A stretch of 10,409 nucleotides of DNA from Rhodocyclaceae bacterium (lineage in GTDB: Bacteria; Pseudomonadota; Gammaproteobacteria; Burkholderiales; Rhodocyclaceae), in the NCBI GenBank assembly GCA_030682595.1, contig JAUXNZ010000339.1, forward strand, positions 1-10,409. Reading direction: 5' to 3'. Shown in pieces: positions 1-7,665 of the stretch (its first letter is position 1; every line of letters starts with the position of its first letter). Under the pieces are notes generated by a model. It was not told the origin of the DNA. It saw only the letters and a list, made by a program, of their open reading frames with translations, and did not search any database. Position numbers and translations under genes: made by a program.

Positions 1-537
1 GGCTACCGCGGTCTTGCCGGTTTGCCGGTCGCCAATGATCAGCTCACGCTGGCCACGGCCGATGGGCACCATGGCGTCGATCGCCTTGAGACCGGTCTGC
101 ACCGGCTGCGAAACCGACTTGCGCCAAATCACGCCAGGAGCGACTTTTTCGATCTTGTCGGTGAGCTTGGCTTCAATCGGGCCTTTGCCGTCGATCGGCT
201 CGCCCAATGAGTTCACCACGCGGCCGATCAGCTCGGGGCCGACGGGCACTTCGAGAATGCGGCCGGTACATTTGACCGTATCGCCCTCGGTGATGTGCTC
301 GTACTCACCCAGCACCACGGCGCCGACGGAGTCGCGCTCGAGGTTCAGCGCAAGGCCGAAGGTGTCGCCGGGAAATTCGAGCATTTCGCCCTGCATGACG
401 TCGGCCAGGCCGTGGACGCGGCAGATGCCGTCGGTCACCGTCACCACCGTACCCTCGTTGCGGGCGGTGGGGGCAAGCTGCATGTTCTGGATCCGGCTCT
501 TGATCAGTTCGCTGATTTCTGAGGGGTTGAGGTTCAT
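1..537 (-). CDS. atpA: F1Fo ATP synthase subunit alpha, N-terminal part (cut by window edge)
   Basis: This is the N-terminal 179 codons of the alpha subunit of the F1 catalytic head, which forms the alpha3beta3 hexamer on the cytoplasmic side of the membrane and carries the non-catalytic nucleotide sites. The protein starts MNLNPSEISELIK. Its beta-barrel domain has the family stretch GEMLEFPGDTFG near residues 50-61 and LERDSVGAVVLG near 66-77. The Walker A motif GDRQTGKT (residues 169-176) sits right at the cut; the catalytic domain and C-terminus lie outside the window. The ATG at 535-537 is preceded by a clear AGGAG, which overlaps the atpH stop codon. Only 9 bp separate the two genes, so they are probably translationally coupled. 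Identity is secure; completeness beyond the edge is unknown. Confidence 0.97.
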   Translation of the reverse strand, partial: MNLNPSEISELIKSRIQNMQLAPTARNEGTVVTVTDGICRVHGLADVMQGEMLEFPGDTFGLALNLERDSVGAVVLGEYEHITEGDTVKCTGRILEVPVGPELIGRVVNSLGEPIDGKGPIEAKLTDKIEKVAPGVIWRKSVSQPVQTGLKAIDAMVPIGRGQRELIIGDRQTGKTAVA

Positions 538-546
538 TGAAAACTC

Positions 547-1080
547 CTAGTTCTTGAGCGAAACCGCCATGGCATTCAATTTGCCACGCACGGAAGCATC
601 GATAACCTGGTCGCCCAGGGCGATGCGTACACCACCAATTAGCTCCGGCGCAAGTTCGACGGTCGCCTCGATCTTGTAGCCGAGCTTTGCTTCAAGGTCG
701 GCCACCAGTTTGGAAAGCTGCGCTGCATCCAGCGGAAAAGCCGAGCTGATCACGGCGTCATGCGTGCCTTCAAGCGCGTTCTTGAGCTCCCCGAACAGGA
801 CGCTGATTTCGGGCAGCACCCCAAGGCGACGATTGTCGACCAGGACGCCGGCGAAATTGCGCTGCTCGTCGCTCAGTTCGCCAGCTACGCCGAGAAACAG
901 CTCGGCCAAGGCGGCAGGGGCGATCCGTGGATCAGCAACGCACTCAAGCATAAGTTCATCGGCAGACGCGGCTGCCATGCGCTCCAGCGCGGTTTGCCAG
1001 GCAGCCAATGCGCCACCTGCCTTGGCCAGCTCGAAAGCTGCCTCGGCATAAGGGCGCGCGACGGTGACGTTCTCGGCCAT
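547..1080 (-). CDS. atpH: F1Fo ATP synthase subunit delta
   Basis: This is the 177-residue delta (OSCP-type) subunit that ties the top of the F1 head to the peripheral b-subunit stalk, so that the alpha3beta3 ring does not turn with the rotor. The N-terminal helical domain begins AENVTVARPYAEAAFELAK. The C-terminal signature GGVRIALGDQVIDASVRGKL lies at about residues 149-168 and is typical of the family. The length is normal. It sits between atpF (6 bp upstream) and atpA (9 bp downstream), the standard operon order. The ATG at 1078-1080 has only a distant GGAG upstream, so translation may depend on coupling with atpF. Confidence 0.97.
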   Translation of the reverse strand: MAENVTVARPYAEAAFELAKAGGALAAWQTALERMAAASADELMLECVADPRIAPAALAELFLGVAGELSDEQRNFAGVLVDNRRLGVLPEISVLFGELKNALEGTHDAVISSAFPLDAAQLSKLVADLEAKLGYKIEATVELAPELIGGVRIALGDQVIDASVRGKLNAMAVSLKN

Positions 1081-1086
1081 GGCGGA

Positions 1087-1557
1087 TCAGAGCTCCGCTT
1101 TCAGCTGACTGAGCAACTCGGCGTGGGCGGCGGGATTGATCTCCTTGCGGAGAATCTTCTCGGCGCCGGCGACGGCCAGCAAGGCCACCTGATCGCGCAG
1201 GGCCTCCTTGGCGCGCTGCGCGGCAACATCGGCCTCGCCCTCGGCGGCGGTGCGCGCGGCGGCGATGATGCGATTTGCCTCGGCACGCGCTTCGTCGAGG
1301 ATCAGCGCACCCTGGCGCTCGGCGCCACCCCGCAGCTCGTTGGCCGACTCGCGCGCCTTGCGTAGCTCGTCGGTGGCGCGGCGTTCGGCCAGCGCCAGAT
1401 CGGTTTTCGCCCGGTCCGCCGCCGCCAGACCATCGGCGATCTTGGACGCGCGTTCGTCGAGTGCCTTCATGATGGGCGGCCACACGAATTTCATCGTGAA
1501 CCACGCCAGAATGAAGAACACCACGAACTGGGCGAAGAGTGTTGCGTTCAGATTCAC
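1087..1557 (-). CDS. atpF: F1Fo ATP synthase subunit b
   Basis: This 156-residue subunit b forms the peripheral stalk as a dimer. A single N-terminal membrane helix (about residues 6-26, NATLFAQFVVFFILAWF onward) anchors it in the membrane. It is followed by a long charged, alanine-rich helix (about 30-145) with the heptad-like composition expected of the right-handed coiled coil, and a C-terminal end that binds delta. The start codon is GTG (1555-1557), supported by AGGAG eight bases upstream and by the N-terminus MNLNATLFAQ matching the family start. It follows atpE by 79 bp and precedes atpH by 6 bp. Nothing in the coding sequence is unusual. Confidence 0.97.
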   Translation of the reverse strand: MNLNATLFAQFVVFFILAWFTMKFVWPPIMKALDERASKIADGLAAADRAKTDLALAERRATDELRKARESANELRGGAERQGALILDEARAEANRIIAAARTAAEGEADVAAQRAKEALRDQVALLAVAGAEKILRKEINPAAHAELLSQLKAEL

Positions 1558-1636
1558 GGTTCTCGCTCCTGTTAGTTACGGCATGACCCTGAGGTCAGCC
1601 TTCACTGAGTTCCATTTAGGCTTGAAGGGGCGCCGT

Positions 1637-1885
1637 TTATTTGATGAACGGGTTGGCGGTGGTATACCAGAGGGCGATACCGGTACCGATAATGAACGCG
1701 GCATCGATCAGGCCGACCAGCAGGAACATCTTGGTCTGCAAAGTATTCATCAGCTCGGGCTGGCGGGCCGATGCTTCGAGGAAGCGGCTGCCCATGATGC
1801 CGATGCCGATACAGGCGCCTGCGGCACCGAGACCGATGATTAGGCCGGCGGCCAGCGCAACAAAACCTACGACGTTGCCTTCCAT
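1637..1885 (-). CDS. atpE: F1Fo ATP synthase subunit c
   Basis: This 82-residue proteolipid forms the rotating c-ring of the membrane Fo part. It is a hairpin of two hydrophobic helices (about residues 7-33 and 52-76) joined by the polar loop ARQPELM (40-46), which contacts gamma and epsilon. The ion-carrying acid is Asp61 in GLIDAAFIIG. The first helix has the glycine-rich GACIGIGIMG packing motif. The surroundings of Asp61 lack the extra glutamate and serine/threonine ligands usual in sodium-binding c subunits, so proton coupling is inferred. The ATG at 1883-1885 has a strong AAGGAG. Gaps of 61 bp (to atpB) and 79 bp (to atpF) are wider than elsewhere in the operon and probably hold translation-enhancing leader sequence; I see no specific structure in them. 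Confidence 0.98.
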   Translation of the reverse strand: MEGNVVGFVALAAGLIIGLGAAGACIGIGIMGSRFLEASARQPELMNTLQTKMFLLVGLIDAAFIIGTGIALWYTTANPFIK

Positions 1886-1946
1886 GATGACTCCTTGTGT
1901 TTAAAAAATGCGGGTTGAAAAAGCGGGATTGATTGATACAGACTGA

Positions 1947-2780
1947 TTAGTGACTCTCATGCGCCTGACCGATATACACCAGCGTCAGCATCATGAAGAT
2001 GAAGGCCTGGAGGGTAATGATCAGGATATGGAAGATGGCCCAGACGGTGCCGGCAATAATGTGGCCAACCCAGAGCAGCCCGCCGCCGAAGGTGCCGGCC
2101 CAGGCGGCGCCCATCAGCGCGATCAGCATGAAGATGAGTTCGCCCGCATACATGTTGCCGAACAGCCGCATGCCGTGCGAGACCGTCTTGGCGACGAACT
2201 CGATGATCTGCATGGCGAAGTTGATCGGATAGAGCAGGAAATGGTTGCCGAAGGGCGCGGTGAACAGTTCATGCATCCAGCCACCCAGGCCCTTGATCTT
2301 GACGTTGTAGTAAAGACACATCACCAGCACGGCCAGCGACATGCCGAGCGCGGCATTCAGGTCGGCGGTCGGCACGACGCGCATGTAGTTGATACCGACC
2401 AGCGCACCAAGCGTGGGCAGCATATCGACCGGCAGGAGGTCCATGGCGTTCATCAGGAAGATCCAGATGAAGACCGTCAGCGCCACCGGCGCGACGAACT
2501 TGCGCGATTCTGCCGAATGAACGATGCCCTTGGCCTGGTCGGCAACCATTTCAATCAGGATTTCGACGGCGGCCTGGAAGCGCCCAGGGACGCCGGAGGT
2601 GGCCTTTTTCGCCGCGCGTGCCATGACGAATACCGCCAGAAGGCCAAGCGCGATCGAGTAAAACATGGTGTCGAGGTGGATAACCGACCAGTCGACCAGC
2701 GAGGTCTGCTTGACGTTGGTCAGGTGGCCGAGGTGGTGGCTGACGTATTCGGATGCAGTCGGTGCGTGCGCGGTGGCCAT
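1947..2780 (-). CDS. atpB: F1Fo ATP synthase subunit a
   Basis: This is the 277-residue membrane subunit a, which forms the two proton half-channels next to the c-ring. Several hydrophobic helices are visible. The essential arginine is Arg205 in SHGMRLFGNMYAGE (residues 201-214), equivalent to E. coli Arg210, followed by the conserved last two helices ending IFMMLTLVYIGQAHE. The ATG at 2778-2780 is chosen because MATAHAPTASEYVSHH matches the family start; the open frame continues 21 codons upstream into atpI, but that part looks like read-through. The start lies 4 bp after the atpI stop and has only a weak Shine-Dalgarno sequence, which suggests coupling to atpI translation. Confidence 0.97.
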   Translation of the reverse strand: MATAHAPTASEYVSHHLGHLTNVKQTSLVDWSVIHLDTMFYSIALGLLAVFVMARAAKKATSGVPGRFQAAVEILIEMVADQAKGIVHSAESRKFVAPVALTVFIWIFLMNAMDLLPVDMLPTLGALVGINYMRVVPTADLNAALGMSLAVLVMCLYYNVKIKGLGGWMHELFTAPFGNHFLLYPINFAMQIIEFVAKTVSHGMRLFGNMYAGELIFMLIALMGAAWAGTFGGGLLWVGHIIAGTVWAIFHILIITLQAFIFMMLTLVYIGQAHESH

Positions 2781-2784
2781 GTTT

Positions 2785-3132
2785 TCAAGTCTTAAGCAAG
2801 AGTGCAAAAAGATTAACAAACAGCACAGCAAACAATCCGGCAATGAGCGCCGGCCAATTCACATCAATCAGGCGTGGCAGAAACAACAGCAACGCAATTA
2901 CAGCAGACAGCTTGACGGCCTCGCCGATCAGAAAACCCGCCGCGCCCGCCTGCCGCGTCGCAATGGAAAGACGCAACCGCAGCACAAACAGCAGATTGGG
3001 CAGGAAGTAGGCAGCGCCACCGGCCAGGGCTGACAATCCAGCCGAACGCGCCCCCCCCGATCCCGCCAGCAGGCCCGCTACCGCAGCCACCGCCAGGATC
3101 GCAGCCGCCTGGAGCAAGAGAGTCTTGAACAT
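2785..3132 (-). CDS. atpI: ATP synthase subunit I (AtpI family)
   Basis: This small membrane protein of about 115 residues is encoded first in the atp operon. AtpI proteins are known as assembly helpers for the c-ring and are not part of the mature enzyme. The sequence MFKTLLLQAAAILAVAAVAG shows four hydrophobic segments (about residues 5-23, 37-52, 66-86, 93-113) with the central LPNLLFVLRL stretch typical of the family. I chose the ATG at 3130-3132 because an in-frame extension further upstream is charged and unlike the family. A C8 run at 3051-3058 (plus strand) lies in the coding region and could be prone to slippage or sequencing error. Identity rests on position and hydropathy as well as sequence, because AtpI is poorly conserved. 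Confidence 0.88.
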   Translation of the reverse strand: MFKTLLLQAAAILAVAAVAGLLAGSGGARSAGLSALAGGAAYFLPNLLFVLRLRLSIATRQAGAAGFLIGEAVKLSAVIALLLFLPRLIDVNWPALIAGLFAVLFVNLFALLLKT

Positions 3133-3223
3133 GCCCCGGAAGCCTTTCCACCGCAATTTTTTTCTTATCGTGGTGCTTGCCGATCCAGCCGGCTTGCACT
3201 TCGCGCTACCGCACAGGTCCCGA

Positions 3224-3252
3224 ACGTTAAAGTGATTGAGGTGATAAGTCAA
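3224..3252 (-). promoter_or_regulatory. Candidate sigma70 promoter for the atp operon
   Basis: On the minus strand a TTGACT -35 box (3247-3252) is followed after 17 bp by TAACGT (3224-3229), a poor -10 box (3 of 6). It lies in the 194-bp gap (3133-3326) between parB and atpI, which is the only gap large enough to hold an atp promoter. No strong intrinsic terminator for parB is visible in this gap; it holds only a GC-rich stretch after the parB stop and a weak GCCT/AGGC inverted repeat. The assignment is by inspection only. Confidence 0.4.
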
Positions 3253-3326
3253 TTGCCTGTTCATGGAGGCTTTTTATGGTGTGCTTCATAATTCTGTTCG
3301 TGGTCTTTTGGGCGCGCGGCGGCGCT

Positions 3327-4178
3327 TCATCCGCGCAGCCGCCTTAATATGCCATCGAGCTGATCGAGGCTGGCAAACCGGATGGCGAGCGTACCCGCCC
3401 CCTTCCGGTTAGCGCTCACTTTTACCGTGGCGCCGATGGCGTCGGACAAATCCTCTTCCAGACGCGCCAGGTCGCGCCCCTTCTCCGGCGCGAAACTTTT
3501 ATGTTCCGGCGGCTTGAGTTCGCGCGCCACGCGCCGTTCCGTTTCGCGCACCGAATAGCCCTTGTCGGCGATCTCGGCGGCCAGGCGGCCCTGCTCGGAT
3601 TTCGTCATGGCGAGCAGCGCGCGCGCGTGGCCCATCTCGATGTCACCGGCCATCAGCAGATCCTGGGCCGGCTTGGCGAGTTGCAGCAGGCGCAGCAGAT
3701 TCGTCGCGGCGGACCGCGAGCGCCCGACGGCATCGGCTGCCTGCTGGTGCGTCATGCTGAATTCATCGATGAGGCGCTGCAATCCCGCCGCCTCCTCCAG
3801 CGGATTCAGATCCTCGCGCTGGATGTTCTCGATCAGCGACATCGCCAGCGCCGCATCGTCGGGAATATCGCGAATCAGCACCGCGACTTCGGCGAGACCG
3901 GCGATCTGCGCCGCCCGCCAGCGCCGCTCGCCGGCGATGATTTCGAAACGACCGCTGCCCACCGGGCGCACCGAAATCGGCTGGATCAGGCCCTGCGCCT
4001 TGATCGAGGCAGCGAGATCTTCCAGCGAGCCCGGGTCCATGCGCGTGCGCGGCTGATACTTGCCCGGCTGCAGGTCGCCAATCGGCAGCGTGGCCTGGCG
4101 CTGCGCCTCCGCCGCGCCCGCATCGCCGGACAGCAGCGCCTCCAGCCCCCGGCCCAGTCCTTTTTTGCGTTGCATCAT
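3327..4178 (-). CDS. parB: Chromosome partitioning protein ParB (Spo0J family CTPase)
   Basis: This 283-residue ParB binds parS, spreads along DNA as a CTP-dependent clamp and recruits SMC/ParA for origin segregation. Visible features in order: the N-terminal ParA-interacting tail RKKGLGRGLEALL (residues 4-16); the CTP-binding/dimer-gate motif GERRWR (83-88); the second box ENIQREDLNP (117-126); a helix-turn-helix (about 141-163, MTHQQAADAVGRSRSAATNLL); and a C-terminal dimer domain ending LDQLDGILRRLRG. The start codons ATGATG (4173-4178) overlap the parA stop TGA; either ATG is possible, and a GGGAGGG lies upstream. Two perfect parS sites at 7704-7744 are its expected targets. Confidence 0.96.
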   Translation of the reverse strand: MMQRKKGLGRGLEALLSGDAGAAEAQRQATLPIGDLQPGKYQPRTRMDPGSLEDLAASIKAQGLIQPISVRPVGSGRFEIIAGERRWRAAQIAGLAEVAVLIRDIPDDAALAMSLIENIQREDLNPLEEAAGLQRLIDEFSMTHQQAADAVGRSRSAATNLLRLLQLAKPAQDLLMAGDIEMGHARALLAMTKSEQGRLAAEIADKGYSVRETERRVARELKPPEHKSFAPEKGRDLARLEEDLSDAIGATVKVSANRKGAGTLAIRFASLDQLDGILRRLRG

Positions 4179-4978
4179 GTCGCCTGCCCTCCCTGGTTCA
4201 TTTCTTCCGCATCCCATTGTTTGACGCGCGCGATCATTTCCTGCGCAAAGGCCAGATAGGCCACCGCCCCTTTCGCCGACTTGTCGAACAGCACGCCCGG
4301 CACGCCGTAGCTGGGCGCCTCGGCCAGCCGCACATTGCGCGGCACGATCGTCTTGAAGACTTTCGCGCCGAAATGCTGTTCGAGTTGCGCCGAAACCTGA
4401 TTCGACAGCGTCGAGCGCGTGTCGAACATGACGCGCAGCAAGCCGATGATCTTGAGGTCGCGATTCAGGTTGGCATGCACCTTTTTGATGGTGTTTACCA
4501 GGTCGGAAAGCCCTTCCAGCGCGTAATACTCACATTGCATGGGGATGATGACGCCATGCGCGGCGCACAGGCCGTTGAGCGTCAGCAGCGACAGCGACGG
4601 CGGGCAGTCGATCAGCACAAAGTCATAGTCGGCGCGCTGCGCGGCAAGCGCGGTTTTGAGACGTGTTTCGCGCAGCTCCAGGTCGACCAGTTCAATCTCC
4701 GCGCCGGCCAGATCGCGATTGGCGGGCAGCACGTCAAACGCGCCGGTCGGCGACGCTACCCGCACCGCGGCCAGGGAATCCAGGCCGACCAGCAGCTGAT
4801 AGACCGAGCGTGTCAGGCTGCGCTTGTCGATGCCGCTGCCCATGGTGGCATTGCCCTGCGGGTCGAGGTCGACCAGCAGCGTGCGCTGCCCGGCCTGCCC
4901 CAGCGCGGCGGCCAGATTAACCGTGGTGGTGGTCTTGCCGACCCCGCCTTTCTGGTTGGCGATGGCAAAAATATGCAT
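4175..4978 (-). CDS. parA: Chromosome partitioning ATPase ParA (Soj)
   Basis: This 267-residue ParA/MinD-type ATPase works with ParB to move the replicated origin by ATP-dependent binding to nucleoid DNA. Visible motifs are the deviant Walker A KGGVGKTT (residues 10-17, with the signature Lys10), VDLDPQGN (36-43), and Walker B-like FVLIDCPPSLS (120-130). The absence of an N-terminal DNA-binding domain marks it as the chromosomal Soj type rather than the long plasmid type Ia. The ATG at 4976-4978 starts MHIFAIANQKGG; GGAG lies about 10 bases upstream. The gene begins 1 bp after the rsmG stop and overlaps parB, so the four genes mnmG-rsmG-parA-parB look like one transcription unit. Confidence 0.97.
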   Translation of the reverse strand: MHIFAIANQKGGVGKTTTTVNLAAALGQAGQRTLLVDLDPQGNATMGSGIDKRSLTRSVYQLLVGLDSLAAVRVASPTGAFDVLPANRDLAGAEIELVDLELRETRLKTALAAQRADYDFVLIDCPPSLSLLTLNGLCAAHGVIIPMQCEYYALEGLSDLVNTIKKVHANLNRDLKIIGLLRVMFDTRSTLSNQVSAQLEQHFGAKVFKTIVPRNVRLAEAPSYGVPGVLFDKSAKGAVAYLAFAQEMIARVKQWDAEEMNQGGQAT

Positions 4979-4979
4979 T

Positions 4980-5696
4980 TCAGATTTTCTCCAGTTGCAG
5001 CAAGTGACGTTGGGCTTCGAGGCCGGGGACGTGCAGTTCGTGGCTGGCGGACACGCGCCAGGCGGCCGGCAAGGCGGCGATCTCGTCGGCAGGATACGCA
5101 CCCTTCAGCGCCCACAGACAGGGCGACAGATGCCCGGCAAGGCGGATGAAATCGCCCAGACTGGCGAAGGCGCGCGCGATCACCGCGGAAAATGTCCCCT
5201 TGACATCCTCAACCCGTCCGCAGTGAATGCTCACATTGGCCAAGCCCAATTCAATCTTGACCTGACGCTGAAATGCGGCCTTTTTGTCGACGGCCTCGAT
5301 CGAGGTGATCGACCAATCGGGCCGGGCAATCGCCAAAACAATCCCGGGCAGGCCGGCGCCGCTGCCGATGTCGGCCAGACTGAATGCGCGCCGTTCCGCC
5401 AGCGCCGACTTTATTGCCCCCCCCCGCTCGCAACCCCGGCTCGCAGCCCCCCACCCCCGGAGGGGGCAATCCGCTGGCGTCGGCTTGGGGCGGCCCGGCG
5501 CCGACTTTTCCAAGATGGGTAAAACTGCCAATGAATCAAGCAGATGGTGCGTCACCATCGCGTCCGGATCGCGAATCGCCGTCAAGTTATAGACCTTGTT
5601 CCATTTGGCGAGCAGCGCCAGATAAGCGGAGAGTTTATCAGCGGCCCCCGCAGACAGGTCAAGGTCGAGCGCTGCGATGCCGTCAGCCAGATTCAC
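4980..5696 (-). CDS. rsmG: 16S rRNA m7G527 methyltransferase RsmG with an in-frame insertion
   Basis: RsmG (GidB) uses S-adenosylmethionine to methylate N7 of G527 in 16S rRNA. The N-terminal part has KWNKVYNLTAIRDP (residues 31-44) and HHLLDSLAVLP (50-60). The cofactor loop LADIGSGAGLPGI is at 107-119, followed by VEDVKGTFSAVIARAFASL. The protein has 238 residues, against roughly 205-215 for the family. The excess is a 32-residue Pro/Arg/Gly-rich block (64-95) between LP-ILE and the cofactor loop, encoded by the repeat at 5402-5508; removing it leaves 206 residues. The start is GTG (5694-5696) and overlaps the mnmG stop as GTGA. The insertion falls before the Rossmann core, where a surface loop might tolerate it. 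Whether the enzyme remains active is not known; loss of RsmG gives low-level streptomycin resistance in other bacteria. Confidence 0.93.
   Translation of the reverse strand: MNLADGIAALDLDLSAGAADKLSAYLALLAKWNKVYNLTAIRDPDAMVTHHLLDSLAVLPILEKSAPGRPKPTPADCPLRGWGAASRGCERGGAIKSALAERRAFSLADIGSGAGLPGIVLAIARPDWSITSIEAVDKKAAFQRQVKIELGLANVSIHCGRVEDVKGTFSAVIARAFASLGDFIRLAGHLSPCLWALKGAYPADEIAALPAAWRVSASHELHVPGLEAQRHLLQLEKI
5402..5508. repeat. 96-bp GC-rich palindromic insertion element inside rsmG
   Basis: GCGCCGACTTT occurs at 5402-5412 and again at 5498-5508, exactly 96 bp (32 codons) apart, bracketing a low-complexity C/G-rich block. Inside are a 9-bp inverted repeat ATTGCCCCC / GGGGGCAAT (5413-5421 and 5462-5470), a tight CCCCC-GGA-GGGGG hairpin (5454-5466), a short tandem repeat GCTCGCARCCCC (5426-5437 and 5439-5450), and a run of nine C (5417-5425). 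This composition is unlike the flanking coding sequence and resembles dispersed REP-like palindromic elements. It keeps the rsmG frame open. It is interpreted as an insertion of a small non-autonomous repeat with flanking direct repeats; copies elsewhere in the genome would prove it. Confidence 0.72.
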
Positions 5697-7615
5697 ACCC
5701 GCCCCCGCAGTTTCTTCAGATGCACCAGCAAAATCGAAATGGCCGCCGGCGTCACGCCCTGCATGCGGCTGGCCTGCCCAACGGTCTGCGGGCGCTGCTG
5801 CGCCAGTTTTTGGCGCACCTCGTGCGACAGGCCGGGTACGGCGGCGTAATCCAGATCAGCGGGGATCGGCGCATCTTCCTGCGCCGCCATCCGCGCCACA
5901 TCCTCCTTCTGCCGCTCGATATAGCCCTGATATTTGGCCTGAATCTCCACCTGTTCGATGACGGCGGCCGCCGCGACCGACTCGCCCGTACCGGACAAGC
6001 TCATCAGTTCGGTGTAGCTGACCGCGGGACGGCGCAACAGGTCGAACAAGGCATATTGCCGGCGGCCGCCGCGCTTTGCCTGCCCCGCCCCGCCGCCTTC
6101 ATCCTCGCCCGGCTTGCCCAGCACCCGTTCGACCTCGCGCACCGGCAGCGCGTCCAGATTGATCGAGGTACGCTTCAGCCGCGCCGCCTCGGCGGCAATC
6201 GCATCGCGCTTGCGATTGAAGGCATCCCAGCGGACATCATCAACCAGCCCAAGACGCCGGCCGGTTTCGGTCAGACGCAGATCGGCATTATCCTCGCGCA
6301 GACTCAGGCGGAACTCGGCGCGGCTGGTGAACATCCGGTAGGGCTCGGTCACGCCGCGCGTGATCAGGTCATCGACCAGCACACCCAGATATGCCTCGTC
6401 ACGGCGCGGCCACCAGGCCTCCTGCCCACGCGCCTGCAGCGCGGCATTGATGCCCGCCAGCAGCCCCTGCGCCGCCGCCTCCTCATAACCCGTGGTGCCA
6501 TTGATCTGGCCGGCGAAGAACAGGCCGCGCACCGCTCGCGTCTCCAGCGACGCCTTGAGGCCACGCGGATCGAAATAGTCGTATTCGATGGCATAGCCGG
6601 GACGCGTGATATGGGCGTTTTCCAGCCCGCGAATCGAGCGCACCAGTTCAAGCTGGACATCGAAGGGCAAGCTGGTGGAAATCCCCTGCGGATAGATCTC
6701 GTGGGTGTCGAGACCCTCGGGTTCGAGAAAGATCTGGTGACTGTCCTTGCCGGCAAAGCGATGGATCTTGTCCTCGATGGACGGACAGTAGCGCGGCCCG
6801 ACCCCCTCGATGACGCCGGTGAACATCGGCGAGCGATCCAGCCCGCCGCGAATGATGTCGTGGGTACGCGCATTGCTGTGGGTAATCCAGCACGGCACCT
6901 GGCGCGGGTGCTGCGCCGCCGTGCCGAGGAACGAAAACACCGGCACCGGTGTATCGCCCGACTGTTCCTGCATCACCGCATAGTCGATGGTCTTGCCATC
7001 GAGGCGCGGCGGCGTGCCGGTCTTGAGCCGCCCGACCGGCAACTGCAACTCGCGCAGTCGCGCCGCCAGCGAGAGCGAGGGCGGATCGCCAAAGCGGCCG
7101 GCCCGGTAACTTTCCAGGCCGACATGCACCAGTCCGTTCAAAAAGGTGCCGGCCGTCAACACTACCGTTGCCGTCTCGAAGCGCACGCCCAGTTGCGTCA
7201 CCACCCCGGTCACCCGGTCGCCAAGCATCGTGATGTCGTCCGCCGCCTGCTGGAACAGGGTCAGGTTCGGCTGGTTTTCCAGTTGCTGGCGGATCGCCTG
7301 CCGATATAAAGAGCGGTCCGCTTGGGCGCGGGTGGCGCGCACCGCCGGACCCTTCGAGGCGTTCAGGATGCGAAACTGGATGCCCGCGACGTCGGTGGCC
7401 TGCGCCATGGCGCCGCCCAGCGCATCGACCTCCTTGACCAGATGCCCCTTGCCGATGCCGCCGATCGACGGGTTACACGACATCGCCCCCAGCGTTTCGA
7501 TGTTGTGCGTCAGCAGCAGCGTGCGCGCACCTGCCCGCGCGGCAGCCAGCGCAGCCTCGGTGCCGGCATGGCCACCGCCGATAACAATCACGTCGAAGCG
7601 AGTTGGAAAAAGCAT
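5693..7615 (-). CDS. mnmG: tRNA uridine-5-carboxymethylaminomethyl(34) synthesis protein MnmG (GidA)
   Basis: This 640-residue FAD-dependent MnmG works with MnmE to install the cmnm5 group on wobble uridine 34 of certain tRNAs. It begins MLFPTRFDVIVIGGGHAGTE, with the FAD-binding GGGHAG at residues 13-18 and SCNPSIGGIGKGH (46-58, containing Cys47). Further along it has the second conserved cysteine in VGPRYCPSIEDK and the C-terminal FAD motif FFAGQINGTTGYEEAAAQG. Near the C-terminus a Gly-rich stretch (GEDEGGGAGQAKRGG, coding about 6065-6110) precedes YALFDLLRRPAVSY and seems longer than usual. The ATG at 7613-7615 lacks a clear Shine-Dalgarno sequence but matches the family N-terminus. An upstream in-frame start at 7666 is rejected because it overlaps the candidate -10 box. 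The stop overlaps the rsmG GTG. Confidence 0.97.
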   Translation of the reverse strand: MLFPTRFDVIVIGGGHAGTEAALAAARAGARTLLLTHNIETLGAMSCNPSIGGIGKGHLVKEVDALGGAMAQATDVAGIQFRILNASKGPAVRATRAQADRSLYRQAIRQQLENQPNLTLFQQAADDITMLGDRVTGVVTQLGVRFETATVVLTAGTFLNGLVHVGLESYRAGRFGDPPSLSLAARLRELQLPVGRLKTGTPPRLDGKTIDYAVMQEQSGDTPVPVFSFLGTAAQHPRQVPCWITHSNARTHDIIRGGLDRSPMFTGVIEGVGPRYCPSIEDKIHRFAGKDSHQIFLEPEGLDTHEIYPQGISTSLPFDVQLELVRSIRGLENAHITRPGYAIEYDYFDPRGLKASLETRAVRGLFFAGQINGTTGYEEAAAQGLLAGINAALQARGQEAWWPRRDEAYLGVLVDDLITRGVTEPYRMFTSRAEFRLSLREDNADLRLTETGRRLGLVDDVRWDAFNRKRDAIAAEAARLKRTSINLDALPVREVERVLGKPGEDEGGGAGQAKRGGRRQYALFDLLRRPAVSYTELMSLSGTGESVAAAAVIEQVEIQAKYQGYIERQKEDVARMAAQEDAPIPADLDYAAVPGLSHEVRQKLAQQRPQTVGQASRMQGVTPAAISILLVHLKKLRGRV

Positions 7616-7665
7616 GTGGCAATGAAAGGCAGGGGAGGATCTGTTGCTTAACGAAAAGAGGCGCA

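Noticed and set aside
1950..2795. A 281-codon plus-strand open frame
   Set aside because: Antisense to atpB; the His/Asp/Gln-rich composition is typical of a shadow frame of a membrane protein gene.
3253..3326. Intrinsic terminator after parB
   Set aside because: The GC-rich stretch and the GCCT/AGGC repeat do not form a convincing stem followed by Ts on the minus strand.
5384..7309. A 641-codon open frame on the plus strand
   Set aside because: It lies antisense to mnmG and rsmG, which have complete family motifs. Its translation is low-complexity Arg/Gln/His-rich and matches nothing; it reflects codon bias in GC-rich DNA.
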